From: Clostridia bacterium
GTDB lineage: Bacteria; Bacillota_A; Clostridia; Oscillospirales; CAG-272
Assembly (NCBI GenBank): GCA_017630995.1
Contig: JAGBUD010000186.1
Location: 1 to 12,561 of the forward strand
Reading direction: 5' to 3'
Length of the DNA: 12,561 nucleotides
Below the pieces are notes generated by a model. It saw only the letters and a list, made by a program, of their open reading frames with translations, ran no database searches and had not been told where the DNA came from. The translations under genes and the position numbers were made by a program. Of the stretch, positions 1 through 7,200 are shown one piece after another (position 1 is the first letter of the stretch; every line of letters begins with the position of its first letter).

Positions 1-5
1 ATTAA

Positions 6-26
6 GTGCAACACTTTTAAGAAAAA
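6..26 (+). repeat. Left terminal inverted repeat of the IS30-type element
   Basis: These 21 bases are the exact reverse complement of 301-321. The position at the edge of the transposase remnant and the absence of mismatches mark it as the transposon end and suggest recent or still functional mobility in trans. Confidence 0.88.
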
Positions 27-32
27 AGAACA

Positions 33-100
33 CTCATATTGAATCCTGTGTTATAATGAAGTTACCGCACAACAAAAAACAAAAGGAGATTCAATATGAG
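33..100 (+). promoter_or_regulatory. 13-bp dyad burying the transposase SD and start codon
   Basis: Bases 33-45 and 88-100 are perfect inverted repeats (CTCATATTGAATC and its complement). The right arm contains the last G of the Shine-Dalgarno AAAGGAG (82-88) and the ATG (96-98). The left arm lies upstream of the expected transcript start (~64) of the element's own promoter. Only RNA reading in from outside would therefore contain both arms and fold, hiding the start. This matches the known way that elements such as IS10 avoid expression from neighbouring promoters; its use here is inferred. Confidence 0.6.
49..57 (+). promoter_or_regulatory. Extended -10 promoter of the transposase remnant
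   Basis: TGTTATAAT combines a perfect -10 hexamer (52-57) with an upstream TG one base away, the extended -10 form. No convincing -35 box lies 16-18 bp upstream, which is usual for extended -10 promoters. Transcription would start near 64, about 32 bases before the ATG. Confidence 0.6.
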
Positions 101-290
101 CTATACCCATTTTACCATAGAAGAACGTTGTTGTCTACGGGAATTTTACAAAAAAGGTTACAGTTACAGAAAAATTGCAAAATTATTAGGTCGAAATGTT
201 AGTTCTATGTCAAGAGAACTGCGTATAAACTGTACGCACATGTATGAAATACCGTCGTACTATCCACATACCGCACAAAAGAAAAATTGA
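96..290 (+). pseudogene. IS30-family transposase, N-terminal HTH fragment (64 aa)
   Basis: The 64-residue product begins MSYTHFTIEERCCLREFY and continues through GYSYRKIAKLLGRNVSSMSREL, the helix-turn-helix typical of IS30-family transposases, where it binds the element ends. The match runs to about residue 62 (YYPHTAQKK), then the frame stops. Full-length family members have roughly 300-350 residues, so the whole DDE catalytic domain is missing and the product cannot transpose. AAAGGAG at 82-88 gives a proper ribosome site for the ATG at 96. As promoter, ribosome site and HTH are intact, a small DNA-binding peptide could still be made and might compete with full transposase. That is a guess; it is otherwise a dead fragment. 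Confidence 0.85.
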
Positions 291-300
291 AATTGCAAAA

Positions 301-321
301 TTTTTCTTAAAAGTGTTGCAC
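301..321 (+). repeat. Right terminal inverted repeat of the IS30-type element
   Basis: This is the exact complement of the left end at 6-26. It begins 10 bases after the stop codon of the transposase fragment, so the deletion removed everything between about codon 62 and the right tip. Confidence 0.88.
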
Positions 322-348
322 AAGTTACGCTATGGCGATTGAGGTTAG

Positions 349-377
349 TTGACAAACGCGCCTTTTTATGCTACAAT
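349..377 (+). promoter_or_regulatory. Strong sigma-A promoter of the gltS-like gene
   Basis: A perfect -35 TTGACA (349-354), a 17-bp spacer and -10 TACAAT (372-377, one mismatch from consensus) are present, with TG one base before the -10. The predicted start is near 384, leaving a leader of about 75 bases before the ATG at 459. The promoter lies wholly outside the IS30-type element. Confidence 0.85.
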
Positions 378-400
378 ATCTACGTTATTTTAGATTTTGC

Positions 401-415
401 AGAGAAATTTTCTCT
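401..415 (+). promoter_or_regulatory. 15-bp palindrome in the gltS leader
   Basis: AGAGAAA-T-TTTCTCT is a perfect 7-1-7 palindrome lying about +18 to +32 from the predicted start. A single-base centre makes it a poor RNA hairpin, so a protein-binding operator is more plausible. It is AT-rich and no regulator can be named. Confidence 0.3.
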
Positions 416-458
416 AACCGTAGCTGTGATAATTCCTTAATTTTGGAGGTTACCCTTT

Positions 459-1904
459 ATGGAACTTACGTCAAGCTGGGATTTTTCGTTAGCAAACTAC
501 GATGCCGTTTGGGCATTCGTTGTGCAATTCGGTCTGCTGCTGCTTTTCCTACTGCTCGGCAACATTTTAAGACGCAAAATTCCGCTATTTAGAAACTGCC
601 TTATTCCGTCCGCCCTTTTGGGAGGAGGATTGCTTCTTGCCGTGGATATTATCTGCAAGCAGTTTAACGTCATTCTCGTTGACAATAGATTTATGCAAAT
701 CATAACCTATCACTGCTTGGCAATCGGCTTTGCGGCTATGTCGCTCAAAACCGAAAAAAGAGCGTGCAAGGCGAAACGCACGCAGGTGTTCGAATTCGGT
801 GCTTTGCAAGGCGGAACCTATATGCTTCAAGCATTCGTCGGACTTGGAATTTCGCTCGCGCTCTTTTTCTTCACGAAAACGGGTCAAGGCGTTATATCCT
901 ACGTTTGCGGTCTTATTCTCCCCCTCGCGTTTGGACAAGGCCCCGGAAACGCGCTCAGCTGGGATATTAATTTCACCAACATAAAAGACGCGCAATTCGC
1001 AGGAAACGGAAGCTTCGGACTTTCGCTTGCGTCTATAGGATTCGTGGTTGCGTCTGTTTTCGGAGTTATATATATCAACATTCAGAAAAGACACGGCAAG
1101 CTTTCCGTGCGCAAGGCAAAGCAATCCGACGAGTTCGTTGATCCGACAAACCCGGGCAACACTGAAATTCCTGATAACGAATCGGTTGACAAGCTGACGC
1201 TTCAGGTTGGCTTCGTTGCTTTGGCATACGCGCTCGCGTTCGGATTTATGGTGCTTTTGGGAATCCTTTCCGATTTCACAAACAGCATTGCTTGGGGATT
1301 CAACTTCCTTTGGGTTTCGCTTGCGGCTATGCTGATAAAATTCGTCGTTAAATATCTGCGCCGCGGCAAGCTTATGCACCGCGAATACATAAACAACTAT
1401 CAGATGGACAGAATTTCGGGATTCTCCTTTGACCTTATGATTGTTGCGGGTGTTGCGGCTATTCAGATAAACGACATCAAAAGCTACATTCTTCCCATCG
1501 TAATTTTGAGCTTGGTGGGCACGCTTGTAACCTTTGTTTACATACGCCTTGTATCGAAGCAATGCTTCAAGGGCTTTGAGCACGAATTCTTCCTTATGAG
1601 CTTCGGCACTCTTACGGGCACCGCTTCAAACGGAATGATTCTTATGAAAGAAATCGACCCGCAGCTTCGCACGCCTACCTCATCGCTTTATATTCTTTCA
1701 AATTTTCCCGCAATGATAATGATAGCTCCGCTATTATTTTTGCTTGGCTTTGCAGGGCAGTCGCTTATTAATACGGTTATTGCTACCGCGGTATTCTTCG
1801 TGTTATGGGTTGTTTACACTGTATTCCTTTTCCGAAGAAAAATCTTCAAAAAGCATTATAAAAACAAAGCAGAGTCGATTTGGACAAGCGACGACAAACA
1901 GTAA
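459..1904 (+). CDS. gltS: GltS-like sodium/glutamate symporter (ESS family)
   Basis: This 481-residue polytopic membrane protein has about ten to twelve hydrophobic segments and resembles the sodium:glutamate symporter (ESS) family, which couples sodium entry to glutamate uptake across the cytoplasmic membrane. Glycine-rich stretches occur once in each half, GQGPGNA (residues 159-165) and GTLTGTASNGM (383-393). They correspond to the paired re-entrant loops that form the substrate and ion path in this family. A charged loop (about 210-246) separates the halves, and the protein is longer than E. coli GltS (~400 residues). The ATG is set by TGGAGGT at 444-450, eight bases upstream. It is monocistronic, with its own promoter and a terminator. 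The exact substrate is not certain; glutamate is assigned by family only. Confidence 0.82.
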   Translation: MELTSSWDFSLANYDAVWAFVVQFGLLLLFLLLGNILRRKIPLFRNCLIPSALLGGGLLLAVDIICKQFNVILVDNRFMQIITYHCLAIGFAAMSLKTEKRACKAKRTQVFEFGALQGGTYMLQAFVGLGISLALFFFTKTGQGVISYVCGLILPLAFGQGPGNALSWDINFTNIKDAQFAGNGSFGLSLASIGFVVASVFGVIYINIQKRHGKLSVRKAKQSDEFVDPTNPGNTEIPDNESVDKLTLQVGFVALAYALAFGFMVLLGILSDFTNSIAWGFNFLWVSLAAMLIKFVVKYLRRGKLMHREYINNYQMDRISGFSFDLMIVAGVAAIQINDIKSYILPIVILSLVGTLVTFVYIRLVSKQCFKGFEHEFFLMSFGTLTGTASNGMILMKEIDPQLRTPTSSLYILSNFPAMIMIAPLLFLLGFAGQSLINTVIATAVFFVLWVVYTVFLFRRKIFKKHYKNKAESIWTSDDKQ

Positions 1905-1908
1905 ATAA

Positions 1909-1964
1909 AATAAGACCGAGGCGCACCTTTAGATAGGCTATGCGCTTCGGTCTTATTATTTTTT
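1909..1964. terminator. Bidirectional intrinsic terminator between convergent genes
   Basis: Arms 1909-1925 and 1941-1957 pair over 17 positions with a single G·U. On the + strand the stem is followed by a T-run (1959-1964), serving gltS. On the - strand the complement of 1901-1910 gives a broken T-run, serving the hydrolase gene that ends at 1993. Confidence 0.85.
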
Positions 1965-1992
1965 ATTGCTTTTTGACTTAATTTTCTTGCGA

Positions 1993-2940
1993 TTATTTAA
2001 CGTGTGCGTCAAAGAATTCGACTATTTCCTCAAAGAGCGCAACGTCAAGCGTTTCGTCCTCAAGAGTGAGGAGCGCGTGATCTCTTCCCGTATATTTTTT
2101 AAAGGTGAAGCGCTCATCGTTTTCGTATTTCTTTATGTATGTTTCGTAGCCGAATTCAATCGGAATCGTGGTGTCGTCGTCGCTATGAACTATCATAACG
2201 GCACAGTCGCTGTTCTTAAATCCTTTCATACTCGTACTGAACGAATACTTACCGTACTCCAAAAACTCATATATCGAATCGAACCGCAATAGCATTTTCG
2301 CAACGTCGCCAACCATTTGACAGCCGCGATAATCAATGAGGTTCATCGACTTATTCCAACCCGCAAGAGATACGACGGCCTTTACCTCGGGGTGATAATT
2401 CAAAACGTTCGTTACCGAAAGACCGCCCCAGCTATATCCCATAAGAGCAAAGGGCAAATCCTTTATCTCCTCTATCGTTTGAGCATAGGAAATCGCATGA
2501 TCAAGATCGATATATCCTTGCGGCAATCCGCCGACAACCTCGCCCTCGCTTTCATCGTTAGCGGTTGCGTCGTAAGCGAATACGTAATATCCCGCACGAG
2601 TCATAATATCGAAAATATCCATATATCCCGTCTGTCCGCCGCCGCCAAGTCCGTGGGCAAATACGATGACGCCCGTTTTCTCGGAAAGCTCGTCTGCGTT
2701 TTCATAAAGGTAGCCTACGAGGGTTTGCTCATTGTTTGATTTAAAGGTATGGCGTTCCCTTTTCATCGTTGGAAATTCGGAGATGTCGAACGCGTCCTCG
2801 GCAGAGGTTTCGCAACGGTAATCGAAGCTTCCCTTATATATGGAAACTCCCACAAAATACATAACTACGCAACAGATAAGCATAAGCGCGGCAAGCGCTA
2901 TCGCACTTATCATAATAATTCTTTTCTTTTTTAAGCTCAC
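1993..2940 (-). CDS. Membrane-anchored alpha/beta hydrolase
   Basis: A 315-residue protein with one N-terminal membrane segment (about 8-32) followed by an extracytoplasmic alpha/beta-hydrolase domain. Visible family elements are the oxyanion loop HGLGGGG (96-102), the nucleophile elbow GYSWGG with Ser170, the acid loop HSDDDTTIP (Asp254-256) and the catalytic histidine GRDHALL (His288). The triad is complete, so it is probably an active esterase, lipase or peptidase-like enzyme; the substrate cannot be told. The start is GTG (2938-2940), chosen because AGAGGAG lies about 8 bases upstream and the membrane segment begins right after it. It is transcribed alone, converging on gltS and sharing its terminator. 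Confidence 0.85.
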   Translation of the reverse strand: MSLKKKRIIMISAIALAALMLICCVVMYFVGVSIYKGSFDYRCETSAEDAFDISEFPTMKRERHTFKSNNEQTLVGYLYENADELSEKTGVIVFAHGLGGGGQTGYMDIFDIMTRAGYYVFAYDATANDESEGEVVGGLPQGYIDLDHAISYAQTIEEIKDLPFALMGYSWGGLSVTNVLNYHPEVKAVVSLAGWNKSMNLIDYRGCQMVGDVAKMLLRFDSIYEFLEYGKYSFSTSMKGFKNSDCAVMIVHSDDDTTIPIEFGYETYIKKYENDERFTFKKYTGRDHALLTLEDETLDVALFEEIVEFFDAHVK

Positions 2941-2977
2941 GGTAGTTCTCCTCTCTTATTTGTTATAAGATAGGGTA

Positions 2978-2983
2978 ATTATA
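2978..2983 (-). promoter_or_regulatory. Probable -10 box of the hydrolase gene
   Basis: TATAAT on the minus strand lies about 38 bases before the GTG start, giving a short leader. No good -35 hexamer is seen at 16-18 bp spacing, as that stretch is AT-rich. The assignment rests on the -10 alone. Confidence 0.4.
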
Positions 2984-3027
2984 ACCGCCTTTTATTAAAT
3001 TAAAATAAACTTTGACGACCTTTTTCC

Positions 3028-3081
3028 TAAAAAACGACAAAAAGTACCGCGCCTTTTCCGCATAAAACGGGGGCGCGGTGC
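3028..3081 (-). terminator. Intrinsic terminator after the ferritin gene
   Basis: Reading the minus strand, ACCGCGCC (3072-3079) pairs perfectly with GGCGCGGT (3046-3053) across an 18-base loop. It is followed by T-runs at 3043-3039 and 3034-3028. It lies just after the ferritin stop codon and ends the desulfoferrodoxin-ferritin transcript before the hydrolase promoter. Confidence 0.85.
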
Positions 3082-3093
3082 CTTCATATTAAA

Positions 3094-3606
3094 TTAAAGA
3101 ACAAGCGAGGGAGCGGTGTAAACCCTTGCGGCAAGCTCTTGATTGAGCATATAGAGGCTCTTGGGATCGGAGCCAAAAAGCTCCATTTTCGTTATCATAT
3201 CGTTTGCATTTGTTTCCTCCTCGCCCTGCTCCTTTACAAACCAATCGAGAAATTGCATAGTTCTGAAATCCTTGACGTCATACGCCGCGGAATATATATC
3301 GTTTATGAGCGAGGTTACGTATTCCTCGTGCTCAAGCCCCGCGCGAAGAACGTCGATATGAGCGGAAAACACCTTGTCGGGCTTTGCTATCGCATCAAGG
3401 GTGACAAGCTGATTTTCGTTTTGCAGATACTGATAAAAGAGCATTGCGTGGTCGCGCTCCTCCTGCGCTTGAATCATATACCAATTTGCAAATCCGTCTA
3501 GTCCCTTTGCTTTAAAGTAGTTTGAAAAATCGAGATATAAATATGCGGAATAAAACTCCTTATTTATCTGCTGATTGAGCAGTGCGCGCACCTTTTCGTT
3601 CATCAT
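3094..3606 (-). CDS. ftnA: Ferritin (FtnA type)
   Basis: A 170-residue bacterial ferritin, the usual family length. It assembles into a 24-subunit cytoplasmic shell that oxidises Fe(II) and stores it as mineral. All ferroxidase-centre residues known from E. coli FtnA are present at the same numbers: Glu17, Glu50, His53, Glu94, Gln127 and Glu130, in the contexts NKEFYSAYLY, QEERDHA, EHEEY and VKEQGEEE. The reading frame stays open upstream to 3651, but that start would overlap the desulfoferrodoxin gene. The ATG at 3606 has AGGA nine bases before it and aligns with FtnA, so it is preferred; the ATG at 3603 directly after it is the alternative. It is the second gene of the operon, 26 bp after the desulfoferrodoxin stop. 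Confidence 0.93.
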   Translation of the reverse strand: MMNEKVRALLNQQINKEFYSAYLYLDFSNYFKAKGLDGFANWYMIQAQEERDHAMLFYQYLQNENQLVTLDAIAKPDKVFSAHIDVLRAGLEHEEYVTSLINDIYSAAYDVKDFRTMQFLDWFVKEQGEEETNANDMITKMELFGSDPKSLYMLNQELAARVYTAPSLVL

Positions 3607-3632
3607 ATTATCAGTTCCTATCCTTTCAAAAA

Positions 3633-4016
3633 TTAAACGTCTGCTTTCCAAAGACCGTGCAAATTGCAGTAAGCATAAACGCGAAGCGGAACCTCGTTCT
3701 TTACCGAGAATTCAACCACGGGAGCCGCGCCGACCTCGAGATTTTTGAGCTGACCGCCCTTGTCCGTTTCAAGATACACCCAAAGTATGCTATGCTCGCT
3801 TGACATAGGGTGCTCAACAGAGCCAACGCTTACCTTTACTACGTCGCCATCAACGGACACGACGGGAATATGCTTTTCGTGACTCGCCTCGATAACGCCA
3901 ACCTCAAGCTCCTTCATTTTCTGACCGCAGCAGACAACGGGCACACCCGAATCGTTTATTTTCTCCACAACGTTTCCGCAGTGCTCGCAAATATAGAATT
4001 TCTTTTCGTTTTTCAT
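3633..4016 (-). CDS. dfx: Desulfoferrodoxin (superoxide reductase, two-iron class)
   Basis: This 127-residue cytoplasmic protein reduces superoxide to hydrogen peroxide without making oxygen, the typical defence of anaerobes. The N-terminal desulforedoxin-like domain has Cys10, Cys13, Cys29 and Cys30, the four ligands of the Fe(Cys)4 centre. The C-terminal domain holds the active-site iron ligands His49, His69, His75, Cys117 and His120, with the Glu47-Lys48 pair of the HEKHIP motif. Nothing needed for activity is missing. AAGGAG (4026-4031) stands nine bases before the ATG. It leads the operon with ferritin, linking superoxide removal to storage of free iron. The electron donor, usually rubredoxin, is not encoded in this window. 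Confidence 0.96.
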   Translation of the reverse strand: MKNEKKFYICEHCGNVVEKINDSGVPVVCCGQKMKELEVGVIEASHEKHIPVVSVDGDVVKVSVGSVEHPMSSEHSILWVYLETDKGGQLKNLEVGAAPVVEFSVKNEVPLRVYAYCNLHGLWKADV

Positions 4017-4081
4017 TATAAAAATCTCCTTATATAACTTTTTGTTTTGTTTTTTGTTTAGTTTTTGCTGTTTACGTGCTT

Positions 4082-4090
4082 ATTATATCA
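4082..4090 (-). promoter_or_regulatory. Extended -10 promoter of the dfx-ferritin operon
   Basis: The minus strand reads TGATATAAT: a perfect -10 (4082-4087) with TG one base upstream. The expected -35 position (4105-4110) reads CGGAAA, a poor match, so activity may depend on the extended -10 or on an activator. The start would be near 4075, giving a leader of about 59 bases that is rich in A and C on the transcribed strand. Confidence 0.65.
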
Positions 4091-4109
4091 CCACTTGCGG
4101 AGAGTTTCC

Positions 4110-4122
4110 GTGACTTAGTCAC
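4110..4122. promoter_or_regulatory. Putative operator: 13-bp perfect palindrome over the -35 region
   Basis: GTGACT-T-AGTCAC is a perfect 6-1-6 palindrome centred about 41 bases before the predicted dfx start. Its placement suits either a repressor blocking the -35 or an activator making up for the weak -35. The odd centre resembles the 7-1-7 layout of Fur/PerR-family boxes, while the TGTGA/TCAC half-sites recall CRP/FNR sites, which however have an even centre. The regulator is not identified. Confidence 0.5.
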
Positions 4123-4124
4123 AA

Positions 4125-4152
4125 TGCGGCATAATTAATTTTAAGAGCCGCA
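4125..4152. other. Small inverted repeat upstream of the dfx promoter
   Basis: TGCGGC (4125-4130) and GCCGCA (4147-4152) flank an AT-rich 16-base centre. There is no T-run on either side, so it is not a terminator. It may be a second protein site next to the palindrome at 4110-4122, or chance. The rest of 4153-4182 shows nothing recognisable. Confidence 0.25.
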
Positions 4153-4182
4153 CACCGTAAAATTCAACCTTAATCCGTTTAT

Positions 4183-4225
4183 ATAAGAAAATGGCAAGAG
4201 CACCTTTTGTCAATGCTCCTGCCAT
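4183..4225 (-). terminator. Intrinsic terminator of the transporter-lipoprotein operon
   Basis: Minus-strand arms 4214-4225 (ATGGCAGGAGCA) and 4191-4202 pair over 12 positions with one G·U and an 11-base loop, followed by TTTCTTATA. It lies 31 bases after the lipoprotein stop codon. The T-run is short and broken, so termination may be incomplete. Confidence 0.7.
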
Positions 4226-4255
4226 CTTTAATGCCATGGACTTGGCAATATAATA

Positions 4256-7200
4256 TTAATGATAGTATTCAAGCATTATGCCAATACCCATATAGTATAA
4301 CGTAATGTATTTACCCTCAAAGCAATTTGCTGTTGCGGCACCCATCGTGCCCGTTTCAAGACCGTAAACTCCGCTTGCATTATCCGTGAAGCAGGTTCCG
4401 CCCGCAGAGGACTGGAATACGGGGGGAGCGCCCATATCCTTGAGCGCGGCATTATAGGTTTCAAGCCAAGGGTTATTAGTCATATTAAGACCGACAACTC
4501 CGTTTTCGGTGTAAGTGCCTTCATATCTTTCACCCTGCGTCAACGTGGTTCCCGTTCCCATATTTGCAAGAATCAAGTTTATGGTGGTTACGCCCTCAAT
4601 CTTCGTATTGGTTGTGTAGCTTGCGGAAAGTCCCTGCTGCGCCGCACTTGCGGTGAGGTAGTTATTCATTCCGAGAATCTGCGCGGCAAGCGCGGTTTGA
4701 CCAACCGCAACGAACCAAGCCTCTTGTCCCGTTACGTAGGAATAAAGCTCGCTATCTCCGTTAACCACTATATCGGTACGAGAATCTGCATTACAAGCAT
4801 ATTCGCGTTTTTCATTTTGAACGAGGATAACGGGTCCGCCGCATTTTGCAAGGAGAGAATCGTCAACAAATATTTTCATATTCTTGTGTCCCTCTCTTGT
4901 CGAAGAGGTGTCACCGTAATACTCTTGAACGAGATTTCCGTTCCAAACGAAGAGGTGACCCTGCCATGCGTTATAAAATTTTGAATTGCTTATATTCAAC
5001 GTAAGGTCGTCATACTCGGGAATCATAGATACCATAAACGCGTCTATGTTGCAGTTATTGATGTTGACTACGTGAGAATTTACCTTAATGCAAGTAAGTC
5101 CTCTCATATGCTTTTCACTTGCAGCCTGGTCGTTACTGTTGGGGTCGTTATCTCTAAACGCCATGCTTATAACGTCGGTCTTATACTTCGTGTGATCAAA
5201 CGAAGCGTTGAAATGGGCGCGATCAACCGAGAATTTGAAAAGCTCCGATGAGGAAAATGCGTCATCATTATTCGCAACTCCGTTTTCAACTACGCAAGGA
5301 AGATTATACGAGAAAATACTGTAGTAATTTCCGTACATCGTAAAGTTCGGGCTTGCGTCCGAATTTTTGTGATTGAACACCGCGTGGTGATCGTAGAAGC
5401 CGATTTTGTCTGCTCCGTCTCTCTTGTATCTGTAGATATACTCTGCGGGAATATCCTCAAGCTTAACGTCGATATTGTTATGAATAACGATACCCTTGAG
5501 ATTTTCAGGTCTTACGATTCCGTTTTCAGCAAGGAACTTATTAACCGCTTCAAGCTGGCTGAGATATCCCTCAACCGCACCGCCGTTAAGGTCCTCGTCA
5601 ACGTTCGTCATAACGTTAAGCTCCTTTGCGGTATAGACGTTATATGCGTCTACTACCTTGACGGTATGTCTTCTCGTCGAAGCCTCCTCGTCGGCGCAAA
5701 GTCCGTCGGGACGGACAACAAGCGTGAACGTTCCGCCTACTGCCGCAGGCTTGAACTGATAGCTGTTATTTTCTGCGTCTACGGTGACTATTGCGTCGAG
5801 CGCCGCGCCCGTAAGCTCGGTTTCGCCCTCAAAGACGCGAACTATGCTCGGGAACGTCTTTCCGTCAACGTCAACTATCTCGTCGTTTTCGTCAAGAATG
5901 AGAAGATTGAGATAGAAGATATAGGGATTATTGCTTCCAACGTAGTAAACGTCGGTGCTTACCTTAAAGTTATTCTTGTATGCGTCACGCGCAACGAGCG
6001 AGTCGGGCATGGTTACGCCGAATATCATATTATCCTGGCTTACCGAAACGTTTTTGACGAGAATTTCAACGTCAAGCTCGGTTTCCTGATACTTGATTTT
6101 AAGTATTTTAGTGCCCTCTGCCGACGTGTCGATAGCGCCGATTGAAAGATATATGCTCGTCGTGTCAACGTAAGTGTACGTTCCGTCGGTATACTGAACT
6201 CTTATGCGAAGCTCGCCCGTTTCAAGCGTTTGACCGATGCCGATAACGGTTTGGAGCGTGCCGGGAACTACGGAAAGATTTTCTATTCCGTTAACCATTA
6301 CTCTGACGGTTGTTTCCTTGCCCATAAAGCTGAATACAAGCGCCTTTTCGCCCGCGGTTGCGGTGCTGAAATCGGAAACGGTAAGCTTTTCGTCGTCAAG
6401 ACCTATGAGGTAGATAAGCTCCTCATTATTTGCGTTAACGTATACGGTGGTAAGTCTTATCCTCGAATAAGGGAATGCGGAATCCTTTATAACAGACACG
6501 GGCACCGTGCCGTTGAGCGCGGAAATCGAAACGAGCTTGAGGACCTCGACGGTCATCGTGTCGCTGACGCCCTTATATTTAACGGTGAAGCTTGCGGTTG
6601 CGTTTTCGGTTGCAGTGTTATCGGAGATAAATTCAACGCCGAGAAGCTTGCTTGCAAGCGCCGTTTCTGTTGTGTTATCGGTGTAGGAAATAGCTATTTC
6701 AAGATTTTTGGTGTCCACTGCGTATCCGTATCTAACGACGGAAGCAACCGTGCCCGCCATAATCTTGATTGACAAAACGCCTCTTACGTATATATTCTTG
6801 GTTACGGACTGACCGAGGTACTTAACCTCTACGCTCTTGGTGCCCGCGGTTGCGGTGTCAAGCGGGGTGACCTCTATTCTTGCGTCGTCCTCAACGATGG
6901 CGGTAAGCTCGTTTTCACCGTCGGAATATACAACGGTGAGCTTTACGGAATCGGTGTCAAGAGCTTCACCGATGTCAACCTTTTCGGGCAATCCGCTTAC
7001 TGTGATTGACTTTATGGGAAGAACCGTGACGGCTATGCTTGCCTCTGCGGTTACGTCGCCCTCCGTGTATGAGATGGAAACGCTTTGCTCACCGGCAACT
7101 GCAAGAACGTCACCTACCGTAATACCCGTGCTGATTATTTCAGTGGTATTGTTTCCGTAATAAGCGATTACGGTTACGGAGGATTTATTGTATTCTCTGC

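Larger units (their letters stand above)
6..321 (+). mobile_element. Internally deleted IS30-family element (MITE-like, 316 bp)
   Basis: A perfect 21-bp inverted repeat (6-26 and 301-321, starting GTGCAACACTTTTAAG) bounds a 316-bp unit. Inside are an extended -10 promoter, a good ribosome site and the first ~60 codons of an IS30-type transposase. Complete IS30-family elements are about 1 kb, so most of the transposase, including the catalytic DDE part, has been lost while both ends remain. The unit could be mobilised only by a full-length relative elsewhere. The bases next to the two ends share only AA (4-5 and 322-323), compatible with the 2-3 bp target duplication of the family but too short to prove it. 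The right end lies 27 bp before the gltS -35 box, so the element sits directly upstream of that promoter without entering it. Confidence 0.85.

Noticed and set aside
172..302. 13-base direct repeat AAATTGCAAAATT at 172-184 and 290-302 in the IS30-type element
   Set aside because: It is AT-rich, one copy lies inside coding sequence and the other next to the terminal repeat. It could be chance or a leftover of the deletion; it does not define a functional site on its own.
415..452. Possible pairing of TAACC with GGTTA covering the gltS ribosome site
   Set aside because: It has only 5 bp with an unpaired neighbour and a 28-base loop, too weak to claim as a riboswitch or RNA switch.
585..1583. 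Long minus-strand open frame (332 codons) opposite gltS
   Set aside because: It is antisense to a clear transporter gene, has low hydrophobic order, is rich in Arg/Asn/Lys/Ser from complementing codons, and matches no family.
3607..3651. Upstream in-frame ATG extending ferritin by 15 residues
   Set aside because: It would overlap the desulfoferrodoxin gene, lacks a good ribosome site, and the added residues are not seen in FtnA-type proteins, whose numbering fits the start at 3606.
5369..6772. Two plus-strand open frames (258 and 180 codons) opposite the lipoprotein gene
   Set aside because: They are shadows of the lipoprotein's codon bias. No ribosome site or recognisable domain was seen, and the minus frame shows signal peptide and repeats.
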